Source of the DNA: Prevotellaceae bacterium
GTDB lineage: Bacteria > Bacteroidota > Bacteroidia > Bacteroidales > Bacteroidaceae
NCBI GenBank assembly: GCA_029226205.1
Contig: JAQXXT010000044.1
Location: 1 to 48,832, forward strand
Direction: 5' to 3'
Length of the DNA: 48,832 nucleotides
This document shows, one piece after another, positions 8,042 through 17,610 of this stretch (positions within the stretch are counted from its first letter, which is position 1; every line of letters starts with the position of its first letter). A model generated the notes under the pieces. That model was not told where the DNA came from. It saw nothing but the letters and a program-made list of their open reading frames with translations, and ran no database searches. Made by a program: the position numbers and the translations under genes.

Positions 8042-8527
8042 TCATTTACCAATATATTTCACGCTCTCCGCCGTCGTTCTTGCGTCATCGGCAAAAGCCT
8101 CATCGTAGGTGATAGTGAGGAAGTAGCCATCCGTGGTTCCGGGGGCGACGAATCCCGAACAGAGACTGCGGGAACCAGTCACAAAGGAGCCTACGAGGCC
8201 ACCATCGCTGATCTTCCGTGGTACCGCCCTCTTCAAGTCTAAGCCTATCGCCTTGGCGGAGTCGAGGATCGCCCGCCCGATCTCCTCATCCGACAACTGC
8301 TGGCGCGTGAAGCGGGAGATGTGGACCATCTGGCCGAAATCGTCAGTGATACATACCGACTGTCGGGTGAGAGTATCCATTCGTGCGCTCTCATCGACAA
8401 TCAGGGAGAGTCCGAGCGGAGTCTTCATCGTCACCGTTGTCGAGGAACAGAAGACAAGGATAGTCACCAAAATGACTAAGACGATGGCTGTCGTCAGAAT
8501 GCGGAAAGAGATAGATTTGCGTCTCAT
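8042..8527 (-). CDS. Small single-TM or exported protein of unknown function
   Basis: A 161-residue protein with a basic start (MRRKSISFR) and one hydrophobic segment (about residues 10-28, ending VFCSS). The Cys is preceded by Phe, so a standard lipobox is not met and a membrane anchor is more likely. The remainder is soluble with no recognised motif. It begins 19 bases after the caspase gene and ends 31 bases before the LuxR-type gene, so the three are probably co-transcribed. Confidence 0.7.
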   Translation of the reverse strand: MRRKSISFRILTTAIVLVILVTILVFCSSTTVTMKTPLGLSLIVDESARMDTLTRQSVCITDDFGQMVHISRFTRQQLSDEEIGRAILDSAKAIGLDLKRAVPRKISDGGLVGSFVTGSRSLCSGFVAPGTTDGYFLTITYDEAFADDARTTAESVKYIGK

Positions 8528-8546
8528 AGAGAAATGTTTCAGCGTT

Positions 8547-9968
8547 TTACTTCCGGGTCATTTTGCCCATTTTCAGTCCGTGTTGTCCGTCACCGTCACG
8601 CTCACTGCGTTCCTGGGCGGATCGTATAGCCTGGTCGATGACATGATTCCAACTCACGACGCCACTATTCACAGCACTCACCTCCTTACGCAAGGCACGG
8701 ATGAAAGCGATGGTATAGAATCCGCCACTCTGATCGCAGATCGACGGCTCGCCGGGACTGGAGGCTGTGGCGAGGATACTGCCGCGCTGCTCGAGGAAAA
8801 GCTGGCGCAGACAGGAGAGGGAGAGGCTGGAGGAGCTACGCGAATAGAGCGTCTGACCAGTCCGTACGGGCGTGTCCTCTCCTATGGGGGTATTGCAGCA
8901 GTCACTCATCACGATATTCAGTCGTGCGCCCTTGTTCTCTATCATCCGAAAGACATCCGACATGGCCATATAATTGTTGTCCAACTCCTCATACGAACTC
9001 TTGGCAAGACTCATCTGAGGAAAACGGCTCTCCTGGTCGTCGAAACGGAAGCCGTGGCCGCTATAAAGGAATACAACGATATCATTGGCTGAAGGACGCA
9101 ACTGGCTGAGAGCCGTGGTGACGCCTTGAAGGGAGAAGCGGTTGCCGGTGACGGCATATTCTTTCATGGGGATATTCAGTGCCCGCGCTACTTGCTGCAT
9201 CTCGCCCCTTACATGCTCATAGTCTTTCCGGCACGGTTCTCCGATGTCGTCTATCAAGGTATTGGCAACGACCATGAGATGAAGGGTCGCGGGAGCGTTG
9301 GCGATAGGCGTGGCAGCGGTCGCCGAGCCTTCTCCCGCCCCCTCTTCTTCATCAGCAGCAACGAGGTCCTCAGGACTGCGCCCCTGGATCTGTGCCAGTG
9401 CGTCGATAACGGTAGCATAGATTTGTTCTCCGTCACCAAACGACTGCGCCATCTGCTGTTCGTCGGCTTTTGTAGAAGAGGCGGCAGTCAGGAGACGTTG
9501 GTATTGTGGTTCTTTCTGATCATAGAACAGGCTCAAAAATTCAGCATCCATCTCCGTCATGGGGACAGAAGCAAAGTCCTTGGCCTCAAAGAGGTCAGCA
9601 TCACCGATACTCACCCATGGCTTGACATCATCATCCTCGAAGGCGCCGCCATAGCCGAAAGCAAAATCGGGATCTTCATCATCTTCGGTGACGAGCATGA
9701 GAAACTGCATGCCATGAAATTTCGTCGTCTCCGCGTGATAAGTGAGGTTCTTCTCCTCTACCACCTCTTCGCCTTCCACGGCCTTCAGACGCATAAAAAT
9801 ATGTTCCTCATCGTCCCACGTGATCAGGCCATAGCAGTCGCGGCCCTGGAGATCCTCGTAGTTGATATAATAGAAGTCCTGCGCTCCCATAGGAAGGGAG
9901 TACAGAGTGGAGAAGATGACCACGAAGAGGAGTACCGACAAGCGGAGAAAGAGATGGTTTAGTTGCAT
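8547..9968 (-). CDS. Secreted caspase-family (C14) protease
   Basis: A 473-residue protein with a signal peptide (residues 1-29, ending MGAQ). Residues about 30-200 form an N-terminal region of unknown fold, rich in Asp/Glu. Residues about 228-455 form a caspase-like domain: beta strand TLHLMVVAN, DIVVFLYSGHGF with the likely catalytic His305, and NIVMSDCCN with the likely nucleophile Cys357 or Cys358. Bacterial caspase homologues usually cleave after basic residues, but specificity cannot be read here. The ATG at 9968 follows a promoter -7 element. The next two genes, a small membrane protein and a membrane LuxR regulator, appear to be in the same operon. Confidence 0.85.
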   Translation of the reverse strand: MQLNHLFLRLSVLLFVVIFSTLYSLPMGAQDFYYINYEDLQGRDCYGLITWDDEEHIFMRLKAVEGEEVVEEKNLTYHAETTKFHGMQFLMLVTEDDEDPDFAFGYGGAFEDDDVKPWVSIGDADLFEAKDFASVPMTEMDAEFLSLFYDQKEPQYQRLLTAASSTKADEQQMAQSFGDGEQIYATVIDALAQIQGRSPEDLVAADEEEGAGEGSATAATPIANAPATLHLMVVANTLIDDIGEPCRKDYEHVRGEMQQVARALNIPMKEYAVTGNRFSLQGVTTALSQLRPSANDIVVFLYSGHGFRFDDQESRFPQMSLAKSSYEELDNNYMAMSDVFRMIENKGARLNIVMSDCCNTPIGEDTPVRTGQTLYSRSSSSLSLSCLRQLFLEQRGSILATASSPGEPSICDQSGGFYTIAFIRALRKEVSAVNSGVVSWNHVIDQAIRSAQERSERDGDGQHGLKMGKMTRK

Positions 9969-10016
9969 AGCGTCAATTCATTAATTTACCCTTGAAAAGG
10001 ATTTAAATTTCGCTGG

Positions 10017-10024
10017 CAAATTTA
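10017..10024 (-). promoter_or_regulatory. Promoter -7 element for the caspase operon
   Basis: TAAATTTG on the minus strand fits TAnnTTTG and lies about 49 bases before the caspase start. No clear TTTG sits at the -33 position, so this is a partial match. Confidence 0.45.
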
Positions 10025-10149
10025 AGGTTTTCCGTTGATTTAACACTTACCATCTCTCCGGAAATGCTTACCACCCCGCAAAAAAGAAAAAATTACACAC
10101 TGATAATGAGGGTTTTTGCGCATAGATGAAGTATTCTACGTCAATTTAG

Positions 10150-11304
10150 TCATTTTCCTGCAAGATCCTCTGGGTTTTCGGACTTCAAATCCTCTTTTTG
10201 CTCCGTAACTACCCCTTTATTTTTCCGATACTGTGACGGTGTGACACCAAAACGGATTTTAAAGGCGCGGTTCATGGCAGGAACATTGCTATAGCCGGTA
10301 GAAAGGGCAATATCGGAGATCATACGGTCGGTGGTCTTCAACAAATGAGCACAGAGGCAGAGTTTCTGCTCACTCATCCAGGCAGAGAAAGAAGTGTCGA
10401 GGTGAGTATAGATATAATCGCTCAGTTCCTGGGCACTCACATGAAGTATATCAGCTACGGTCTGCAAGGAGGCGCTAGCGGGAAATACCGCTTTCTTGTC
10501 TTCCCGCTGACGGTATTTGCGCAACGCGTCCTCCACTATGGCGGCAGAGAACTGTCCCTTCTCCTTCAATTCAGTGAAAAGTACGAAACGACAATAGACA
10601 TTCAGAGACCACGCCACCATCAACGTCATCGCTATATTACAGAAGATATGGAAAGGCGGAAAGGGACAAAAATTGGAGAGCATTGTAAGGACGAGAATCG
10701 TCACATAGAGCAGAATATTGCCATGCTCATGCGTATTCTGCTTCGTCTCGAGATTGGATACTTGCTCCACTTGCATTCGACGACCATAGAAATAGGCTTC
10801 CAAAAGCATCGCCATAAGAAAAAGGTAGGCCAGAAGGACAAGACCGATCCATACGACCCGGGAAAGATAGATGATCCGGTCATCAGCATCATGAGGAAGA
10901 GCGGCATCGGCCATCTGATAGATGGGATGGTAATAACCGGAGAGACGCATGACAATATTGATGATGACGAGTAATACAGGCAGCTGAAGGAGGAAGAACC
11001 AGTTGTAGGGATTCCGATAGTGCTTCCTACCGAAATAAGCTGCCGCGAGCATCGTGAAAGCCACAAAAGCGGCATAGTCGAGACAGATCGTCATCGTCGG
11101 AAAGATCTCCAAACGGCCATGGTCCACGGAAAAAAGGCGGGGCACAAGGGAAAGGAGAAAAAGGAAAAAGAAAATCAAGAAGGAGCGACGACGAAGCCGG
11201 AAAGCGCCATCTGTAAGCTGGCGCCCCCGACAATACTCATACCCGATGACGACACAAAGCATGAGCATGAGTAAGATGGTCGTTATATAATAGGTGAGGA
11301 TCAT
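10150..11304 (-). CDS. Multi-TM membrane regulator with AraC-type HTH
   Basis: A 384-residue protein. About seven hydrophobic segments occupy residues 3-245, and the C-terminal 110 residues are an AraC-type DNA-binding domain (LQTVADILHVSAQELSDYI ... ISDIALSTGYSNVPAMNRAF ... GVTPSQYRK). Its layout parallels the LuxR-type protein two genes on. The start codon overlaps the stop of the upstream S41 protease gene by four bases (ATGA), which implies coupled translation and perhaps a link to protease function. Target genes are unknown. Confidence 0.85.
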   Translation of the reverse strand: MILTYYITTILLMLMLCVVIGYEYCRGRQLTDGAFRLRRRSFLIFFFLFLLSLVPRLFSVDHGRLEIFPTMTICLDYAAFVAFTMLAAAYFGRKHYRNPYNWFFLLQLPVLLVIINIVMRLSGYYHPIYQMADAALPHDADDRIIYLSRVVWIGLVLLAYLFLMAMLLEAYFYGRRMQVEQVSNLETKQNTHEHGNILLYVTILVLTMLSNFCPFPPFHIFCNIAMTLMVAWSLNVYCRFVLFTELKEKGQFSAAIVEDALRKYRQREDKKAVFPASASLQTVADILHVSAQELSDYIYTHLDTSFSAWMSEQKLCLCAHLLKTTDRMISDIALSTGYSNVPAMNRAFKIRFGVTPSQYRKNKGVVTEQKEDLKSENPEDLAGK

Positions 11305-12917
11305 GGGCGGGAAGTGGCCGTGGCTCCGGTGAGCACGTCGATTCCTTTCTTCACGATGGCATTACTCTCGTTCATGATCTTGAAATACTCATTCATATCC
11401 CACAGATCACGGGCGACGAGGGCCTTCAGCTGCAACTTCAGATACGGGAGGGTACGCTGCAGCTCAGCATCGTCCTTCGGCTCTACCTTCTGTTTCTTGC
11501 CGTCCTCGCGGATCTTCGCGATGAGGTCGTCGGGTACGGTATAGTCCTTATTGAAATCGTCGAAGGTCTTATAACTCTTCTTCAAAGCCTTACGGTTGTT
11601 ATCGACATAACGCAGATAATTGTCCATCACGACATTGCTCATCATCAGTTTACGATGATAAGCCGTATACTGCAACGTGTCGAGAGGTACAAAGACATCG
11701 GGCATGATACCACCACCGCCATAGACGGGACGATGCTTACGAAGAGTATAATAGGTATGACTCTTGTCGAGGTGGATACTGTCGACATTCGTCAACTCGC
11801 CATGCTTGTATCGGTTGTCGAAATCCATCTCGTAATCCTTCAGGTCGCCTTTCTTGTAAGGCTTCTGGATGCAGCGGCCACTCGGCGTATAGTAATGGGC
11901 TACCGTGAGGCGCATCATACTGCCATCCTCGAAGGGGATTGGACGCTGCACGAGACCCTTGCCGAAGGAGCGGCGACCAACGACGCTGCCACGGTCCTGG
12001 TCCTGGATGGAACCCGTGACAATCTCGGCGGCAGAGGCTGAGAACTCGTTGATGAGGACGACGATACGCCCATCACGGAAACGGCCGCGCTGGCCACTGT
12101 TGAAGTCCTGCCGCGGGGACACACGGCCCTGGGTATAGACGATGAGGTCGCCGGGCTGCAGGAACTCCTGTGCAATGGCTACGGCAGCCTGCAGATAGCC
12201 GCCGCCATTATCCTGAAGGTCGAAGATAAGATCCTTCATGCCTTGCTTCTTCAACGAGTCGAGGGCCTGGGCCACTTCCTCGTCGCTCTTCATGCCGAAG
12301 GAACTGAGACGGATATAGCCGATACCCGGACGAATCATATAGGCGGCATCGAGCGTCTTCAATGGGATTTTGTCGCGGACGACGTTAAAAGTCAGCGGAT
12401 GGTTAACTCCACGGCGGATGATCTTTAAGCGCGCTACGGTGCCCCTACGCCCCCTCAGACGGCGCATAATCTCCGCCTTGTCCATCTTCACTCCGGCAAT
12501 AGCCGTGTCGTTGACAGCCACGATACGGTCACCGGGGAGAATTCCAACCTTCTCCGACGGACCCTTCACGACGGTCTGTACGACGACGAGGGTATCCTGG
12601 AGCATGTTGAACTGTACGCCGATGCCATCGAAGCCTCCGTTGAGTCCTTCCTCGAGACTCTTGGCCTCACTGGCCGGAGAATAGGAGGAATGGGGATCGA
12701 GCTTCTCCAGCATGCCTCGGATACCGTCCTCCACCAGCTTGTTCTCGTTGACCGTATCAACATAGAGATTGCTGATGGCGAGTTCTGCCATCTGCAGTTT
12801 CCGCAGCGGTGAACCTTTTCCGAAGTTGAACCGCAACTGTGCTCCCGCCGGTAGTACGGCGAAGAATGAAAGGAGCAGCAACAGCGCCCCAGCAAGTATT
12901 TTTTTCCTCATTTTCAT
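11301..12917 (-). CDS. S41 family C-terminal processing peptidase
   Basis: A 538-residue periplasmic protease. A signal peptide (residues 1-26, ending PAGAQ) is followed by a PDZ domain (about 95-175) and the S41 catalytic core (about 190-360). The motif EFSASAAE places the nucleophile at about Ser295, and SFGKG places the general base at about Lys320, the 25-residue spacing known from Tsp/Prc. A C-terminal region of about 170 residues follows. It starts 54 bases after the topoisomerase gene with a family A repeat between, and overlaps the AraC regulator start. Met3 (12911) is an alternative start. Confidence 0.9.
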   Translation of the reverse strand: MKMRKKILAGALLLLLSFFAVLPAGAQLRFNFGKGSPLRKLQMAELAISNLYVDTVNENKLVEDGIRGMLEKLDPHSSYSPASEAKSLEEGLNGGFDGIGVQFNMLQDTLVVVQTVVKGPSEKVGILPGDRIVAVNDTAIAGVKMDKAEIMRRLRGRRGTVARLKIIRRGVNHPLTFNVVRDKIPLKTLDAAYMIRPGIGYIRLSSFGMKSDEEVAQALDSLKKQGMKDLIFDLQDNGGGYLQAAVAIAQEFLQPGDLIVYTQGRVSPRQDFNSGQRGRFRDGRIVVLINEFSASAAEIVTGSIQDQDRGSVVGRRSFGKGLVQRPIPFEDGSMMRLTVAHYYTPSGRCIQKPYKKGDLKDYEMDFDNRYKHGELTNVDSIHLDKSHTYYTLRKHRPVYGGGGIMPDVFVPLDTLQYTAYHRKLMMSNVVMDNYLRYVDNNRKALKKSYKTFDDFNKDYTVPDDLIAKIREDGKKQKVEPKDDAELQRTLPYLKLQLKALVARDLWDMNEYFKIMNESNAIVKKGIDVLTGATATSRP

Positions 12918-12949
12918 TCCTTATTTATTAAATATAATATTCTGCGTGG

Positions 12950-12975
12950 CGGAACATGATCAATCATGTCCCTAC
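12950..12975 (-). repeat. Family A palindromic repeat (A4)
   Basis: Minus-oriented copy. Its GTAGGG provides the TAG stop (12974-12972) of the topoisomerase gene. Confidence 0.9.
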
Positions 12976-14954
12976 GACTGCGCCTCTTCATCTTCTGGCT
13001 TATCCTCCTCAATGACGAGGTTGTTGATGATGAAATTCTGACGCTCCATCGTATTCTTGCCCATATAATACTCCAGGAGCTTTTGCACCTGGTCGTTCTT
13101 ATGCAGCGTAACCTGTTCGAGGCGCATGTCGGGACCAATGAAATGGCGGAACTCATCGGGACTGATCTCTCCGAGACCCTTGAATCGCGTGATCTCTGGG
13201 TCAGGACCAAGATCCTCGATGGCCTGGCGGCGCTCCTCGTCACTATAACAGTAGCGCGTGATGAAATCGCCCTTCTTCTCCTTCGGGCCCAACTTCGCGT
13301 CGGCGTCGGCAATGACCTGCTTGTTCTTGATCTTCGTACGACGGTTGCGGACACGGAAGAGCGGAGTTTGAAGGACATAGACATGGCCCTTCTTGATCAG
13401 GTCGGGATAGAACTGGAGGAAGAACGTGATGATGAGCAGACGGATATGCATGCCGTCGACATCGGCATCGGTGGCTACGATGACCTTGTTGTAACGCAGG
13501 TCGTCGAGACCATCTTCAATGTTCAGTGCCGCCTGAAGGAGGTTGAACTCCTCATTCTCATAGACCACCTTCTTCGTCAGACCGAAGGAGTTCAGCGGCT
13601 TGCCACGGAGGGAGAAGACGGCCTGCGTGTTGACATCACGGCTCTTCGTGATACTTCCACTGGCAGAGTCGCCCTCGGTGATGAAGATGGAACTCTCCTC
13701 CTTGCGCTCATTCTTCGAATCGTTATAATGGATGCGGCAGTCACGGAGCTTGCGGTTGTGGAGACTGGCTTTCTTCGCACGCTCACGGGCGAGTTTCGTC
13801 ACACCGGCCATGGCCTTGCGCTCATGCTCACTGCTCTTGATTTTCGCCTCCAACACCTCAGCGACATCACTGTGGATATGGAGATAATTATCGACATTCT
13901 GCTTGATGAAATCGCCGATAAACTTGTTGATCGATTCACTGTTGGGATCCTTCGGATCCACCTGCGTACTTCCGAGCTTGATCTTCGTCTGACTCTCGAA
14001 GACTGGCTCCTGGATATTGATGGCAATGGCTCCTACAAGGCCATTGCGGATGTCGGTATACTCGTAGTTCTTTCCGAAAAATTCCTTGATCGTGCGGGCG
14101 ATATGCTCCTTGAAAGCACTCTGATGGGTACCGCCCTGCGTGGTATGCTGGCCGTTGACAAAGGAATAATACTCCTCACCATACTGATTGGTATGGGTGA
14201 AAGCAATCTCAATGTCGTCGCCTTTCAGATGGACAATATCATAGAGACCGTCAACAGTCATATTATCGGTCAACAGGTCCTTCAGTCCATGTCGACTGGC
14301 AATGCGACGACCATTGTAGAGAATCGTCAGACCGGTATTCAGATAGGTATAGTTGCGGAGCATCGTCTCAACGATGTCATCCTGATAGCTATAACCTTTG
14401 AAAAGGGTGTTGTCGGGCTCAAAGCTGACATAGGTTCCATTCTTATCCTGCGTGTCTCGGGTGTTGTCGAAGGTCTTCACGCCTTTCTCAAAACGGAGTT
14501 CCCGCACCTTGCCCTCACGATAGGACTTTACGCAGAAATGACTGCTGAGGGCATTGACAGCCTTGATACCGACACCATTCAGACCGACACTCTTCTGGAA
14601 GACTTTCGTATCGTATTTTCCACCGGTATTGAGCACGCTGACAGCCTCCTCGAGCTTGCCCTGGGGGATGCCACGGCCATAATCACGGACACTGACCCGG
14701 AGATTATCTTCGATATCCACCTCTATACGGTCGCCGGCATGCATCTTAAACTCATCAATAGAATTGTCAATGGTCTCCTTCAGAAGGACATAGATACCGT
14801 CCTCCGGAAGTTTTCCGTCTCCCAAACGACCGATATACATACCCGGACGCGTCCGGATATGCTCCATATCACTCAGATGACGGATATTATCCTCAGTATA
14901 GGCTACAGGTGCCTCAGTAGGTTTGTTATCGTTTCCTTCTTTCTGTTCACTCAT
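12972..14954 (-). CDS. parE: Type IIA DNA topoisomerase subunit B (topoisomerase IV B)
   Basis: A 660-residue protein. The N-terminal GHKL ATPase shows RPGMYIG, the Asn-bearing helix ETIDNSIDE and the lid [15 protein letters not shown] transducer domain follows, then a TOPRIM domain with [11 protein letters not shown] (about residue 420) and [10 protein letters not shown] (about 500). The enzyme pairs with an A subunit to decatenate chromosomes; no A-subunit gene is in the window. Length and family resemblance favour topoisomerase IV B over gyrase B, but gyrB cannot be wholly excluded. The stop codon lies inside a family A repeat. Confidence 0.88.
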   Translation of the reverse strand: MSEQKEGNDNKPTEAPVAYTEDNIRHLSDMEHIRTRPGMYIGRLGDGKLPEDGIYVLLKETIDNSIDEFKMHAGDRIEVDIEDNLRVSVRDYGRGIPQGKLEEAVSVLNTGGKYDTKVFQKSVGLNGVGIKAVNALSSHFCVKSYREGKVRELRFEKGVKTFDNTRDTQDKNGTYVSFEPDNTLFKGYSYQDDIVETMLRNYTYLNTGLTILYNGRRIASRHGLKDLLTDNMTVDGLYDIVHLKGDDIEIAFTHTNQYGEEYYSFVNGQHTTQGGTHQSAFKEHIARTIKEFFGKNYEYTDIRNGLVGAIAINIQEPVFESQTKIKLGSTQVDPKDPNSESINKFIGDFIKQNVDNYLHIHSDVAEVLEAKIKSSEHERKAMAGVTKLARERAKKASLHNRKLRDCRIHYNDSKNERKEESSIFITEGDSASGSITKSRDVNTQAVFSLRGKPLNSFGLTKKVVYENEEFNLLQAALNIEDGLDDLRYNKVIVATDADVDGMHIRLLIITFFLQFYPDLIKKGHVYVLQTPLFRVRNRRTKIKNKQVIADADAKLGPKEKKGDFITRYCYSDEERRQAIEDLGPDPEITRFKGLGEISPDEFRHFIGPDMRLEQVTLHKNDQVQKLLEYYMGKNTMERQNFIINNLVIEEDKPEDEEAQS

Positions 14955-14973
14955 AACTCTTTCTGTTTTTTTC

Positions 14974-16119
14974 TTACAGCTTCCGCTTATAGCATCTCCG
15001 CCTCTTATGCAAGATAGGATTCAGCGGACCCCACTGGCTCTGGACCTTCTCATTGGTCTCCATCTCCACCTGGGTCTCGCCCCATTTGAAACCATATTTC
15101 TGATAACGGGGGATAAGGTCGGAGAAGAGAAGGGCATTAGCGCCCTTGCTGCGGTATTCGGGAAGGATACCGATGAGCAGGAGGTCAATAGCCGGGGTTT
15201 TGTGCCATTTCAGCGCACGAAGCACATACCACCAACCGAAAGGCAGCAGACGGCCACGATGGCATTTCTGAAGGGCCAGTGACAATGACGGCAGACTGAT
15301 ACCGACACCAACCACCTTATTGTCCTTGTTGCCATCCTCGATGAGCGTGACGAGGTTGAGGTCGATATACTGCAGATACATCTTCGTATACTGTTGCACC
15401 TGGCGCTCCGTCAACTTCGAATAGCCGTAGAGATGGCTGTAGGTGTCGTTGATGACCTTAAAGACCTTGTCGCCATAGCCACGCTTGAAGATATCCTCCC
15501 GCGTGAGCTTCTTCACATGGAGGTTATAACGCTCCTCTACGATCTTCGCGATATTGGCATATTTCTCAGGCATCTTCTCCGGCACGGGGAGATAGTATTC
15601 CACATAGTCATTGTCTTTCTCCCATCCGCCCATGGCTTCCATATGCTTCGGGTAGTAGGGGTAGTTGTAGATCGTGGCCATCGTACCGAGCTTGTCATAA
15701 CCGGCGGTGAGCATGCCCTCAGGATCCATATCCGTGAAGCCCAGGGGACCGACAATCTCCTGCATTCCTTTCGACCGCCCCCAGTCGGCGACAGCCTTCA
15801 GCAGTGCCTTCGAGACATCAAGGTCATCGACAAAGTCTATCCACCCGAAACGGACGCACTGACGGCTCCAGGCCTCGTTGGCATGGCGGTTGATGATGGC
15901 TGCCACACGACCGACGAGCTTGCCGTCACGATAAGCCAGAAAATATTCGGCCTCACAGAAATCGAAAGCGGCATTGCGATCCTTGCGCAGCGTATTCATC
16001 TCGTCACTGAACAAGTTGGGGGCGTCATACGCATTTCCGGCATAGAGGTCGTAATGGAAATCGATAAATTTCTTGAGCTCTGACTTCGTCGTCACTCGCT
16101 TAATATCAACTGATGACAT
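14974..16119 (-). CDS. GNAT-like N-acetyltransferase family protein
   Basis: A 381-residue protein lacking a signal peptide. The N-terminal part ([22 protein letters not shown] and [16 protein letters not shown]) and the C-terminal part ([26 protein letters not shown]) look like split acetyltransferase-fold segments with an acetyl-CoA-type loop. The substrate is unknown. It has its own strong promoter and ends 19 bases before the topoisomerase IV start, so the two may be co-transcribed with the S41 and AraC genes. Confidence 0.65.
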   Translation of the reverse strand: MSSVDIKRVTTKSELKKFIDFHYDLYAGNAYDAPNLFSDEMNTLRKDRNAAFDFCEAEYFLAYRDGKLVGRVAAIINRHANEAWSRQCVRFGWIDFVDDLDVSKALLKAVADWGRSKGMQEIVGPLGFTDMDPEGMLTAGYDKLGTMATIYNYPYYPKHMEAMGGWEKDNDYVEYYLPVPEKMPEKYANIAKIVEERYNLHVKKLTREDIFKRGYGDKVFKVINDTYSHLYGYSKLTERQVQQYTKMYLQYIDLNLVTLIEDGNKDNKVVGVGISLPSLSLALQKCHRGRLLPFGWWYVLRALKWHKTPAIDLLLIGILPEYRSKGANALLFSDLIPRYQKYGFKWGETQVEMETNEKVQSQWGPLNPILHKRRRCYKRKL

Positions 16120-16153
16120 GTGATTCTTTTCTTCTATTATTGCTTTAAATATG

Positions 16154-16184
16154 CAAAATTACTATATTTTCCCAATTTACCAAA
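16154..16184 (-). promoter_or_regulatory. Bacteroidetes-type promoter for the GNAT-like gene and parE
   Basis: TTTG (16184-16181), a 19-base spacer and TAATTTTG (16161-16154) on the minus strand match the consensus. The start codon is about 35 bases downstream of the -7 element. Confidence 0.75.
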
Positions 16185-16205
16185 ACAATCGGGGAAAATA
16201 TTAAA

Positions 16206-17516
16206 TTAATTTAATTTCTTACAGAACAACAGCCGATGGTCATGATGACCAATCGTCGTAGCGAAGAGATAATGGTCGCCGCCTTCCTTGAGCCTCAGTT
16301 TCTTACGCAACTGATCCACAGTCATCGGGAAATTGCGGGCAGTGATATTCGCCTGTGTCATTCCCCGTAGTGCCTCTTTCAACTGCCTCTTGTTCATCGT
16401 ACTGACAGCCTGAACCTCAAACTGGCGACCGGGAAAATCACGCACCCACTCATGGGACACGAAGAGATGACTGTTGGCTCCCAGGGCACGAACACCATAA
16501 CGGGTGGCTACTTCCGCAAAGCAACCGGCCTTGCGGATGGAAGCATGGGGCTCATAGAGGTAAAGCGCACCGTCGAAGCCTTCGGAAGACTCGAAACGGG
16601 AGATATCCGGGACACCGGTGGTCTCATCGGAAATACTTTCTTGGGGAGACTCCTCGCCGGGGCGATAACTGAAACTCACGCCGTCATTGACACAGTATAC
16701 GGCAGGAGCGCCACAGAAACCGCGTGTGAGCACGAGCAGGAGTTCCTTGCATTCATTACCCACGGAGACGATATGAACCTCACTGACGCCGCCTATGACG
16801 GCCGTAGAGACTTCCTGCTGAGCATTCCTCACTGCAGCATATTGCCCAACTGAAGAGAGCTGTTCCGCTGCCTGATGCCAGTCAAGCATCGGGGAGAGTT
16901 TCAGCATCACGAGGGTCGCTTTCTGCAAGAGACGGTCACGGAGACGGGTCACGTCGGGCGTACAGTCCTCCAGCAGCACGGTCTTACCGCCATGACTGTC
17001 CCTGCGCGCGGGGTCGAGGAAGAGGGCCACAGAGGCTTCTGACGTTGCCTCAGGGAGGGCTTCCAGCACTTCCTCGCCTTCTGCACAACGAACCTCTGCA
17101 TGAGACAATCCCAGCAGCGGGAAATTATGCCGTGCAATCTCACAGAGACGCGACTGATGCTCTACATAGACGGCCTTTGGGAAAAGGGGCGCCAAGAAGG
17201 AGAAATCGACACCGAAGCCTCCCGTGAGGTCATAGAGCGTGCCATCGTGCCACGACTGTGTCAGACGCTGCAGGACAGACCGCTTATAAGCGCCTGTGGC
17301 CTCACTGGAGCACTGTTCCATGGAGATGTGAGGAGGATAGCAAAGACCATCGACGGCAGCCCACGACGGGAGTTTCCTGCGGGCCCGCTGCCACCCGGCA
17401 ATCTGGTCGAGGGCAAAAGGCAGGTCGACAGCAGAATTCCGACTGCCCTGCAATGCGAGCTGCCGGACATCTTCCTCCCTGTGCGCACGGATATATGCTG
17501 CTGTTATATTATTCAT
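16206..17516 (-). CDS. Class I SAM-dependent methyltransferase with THUMP-like domain
   Basis: A 436-residue cytosolic protein. After an N-terminal helical region, LYDLTGGFGVDFSFLAPLF (near residue 105) is the SAM-binding loop of a Rossmann methyltransferase and is followed by VYVEHQSRLCEIARHNF. ALFLDPARRD occupies the expected motif IV position. The C-terminal part resembles the THUMP-like domain found in Bacteroidetes relatives, suggesting an RNA substrate, though this is inference. I use the ATG at 17516 (MNNITAAY); the frame to 17534 adds residues encoded by a family B repeat. Confidence 0.75.
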   Translation of the reverse strand: MNNITAAYIRAHREEDVRQLALQGSRNSAVDLPFALDQIAGWQRARRKLPSWAAVDGLCYPPHISMEQCSSEATGAYKRSVLQRLTQSWHDGTLYDLTGGFGVDFSFLAPLFPKAVYVEHQSRLCEIARHNFPLLGLSHAEVRCAEGEEVLEALPEATSEASVALFLDPARRDSHGGKTVLLEDCTPDVTRLRDRLLQKATLVMLKLSPMLDWHQAAEQLSSVGQYAAVRNAQQEVSTAVIGGVSEVHIVSVGNECKELLLVLTRGFCGAPAVYCVNDGVSFSYRPGEESPQESISDETTGVPDISRFESSEGFDGALYLYEPHASIRKAGCFAEVATRYGVRALGANSHLFVSHEWVRDFPGRQFEVQAVSTMNKRQLKEALRGMTQANITARNFPMTVDQLRKKLRLKEGGDHYLFATTIGHHDHRLLFCKKLN

Positions 17517-17520
17517 TTTT

Positions 17521-17610
17521 CTCCGTAAGGGCACCCCTTGCGGGCGCCTTAAACCTTTACTTTTCTCCGTAAGGGCACCCCTTGTGGGCGCCCTAAACCT
17601 TTATTTTTCT
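17521..17610 (+). repeat. Family B tandem dimer, 45-base period
   Basis: Two copies (cores 17523-17555 and 17567-17599) reading CCGTAAGGGCACCCCTTG/YGGGCGCCYTAAACC, each with an AT-rich TTTACTTTT-type tail. The copies differ at three positions within the core and tail, so the duplication is not brand new. They lie between pncB and the methyltransferase gene. Confidence 0.85.

Noticed and set aside
12966..15017. 683-codon plus-strand ORF opposite parE
   Set aside because: It mirrors the parE frame on the other strand, and its translation has no recognisable domain while the parE frame is a complete topoisomerase.
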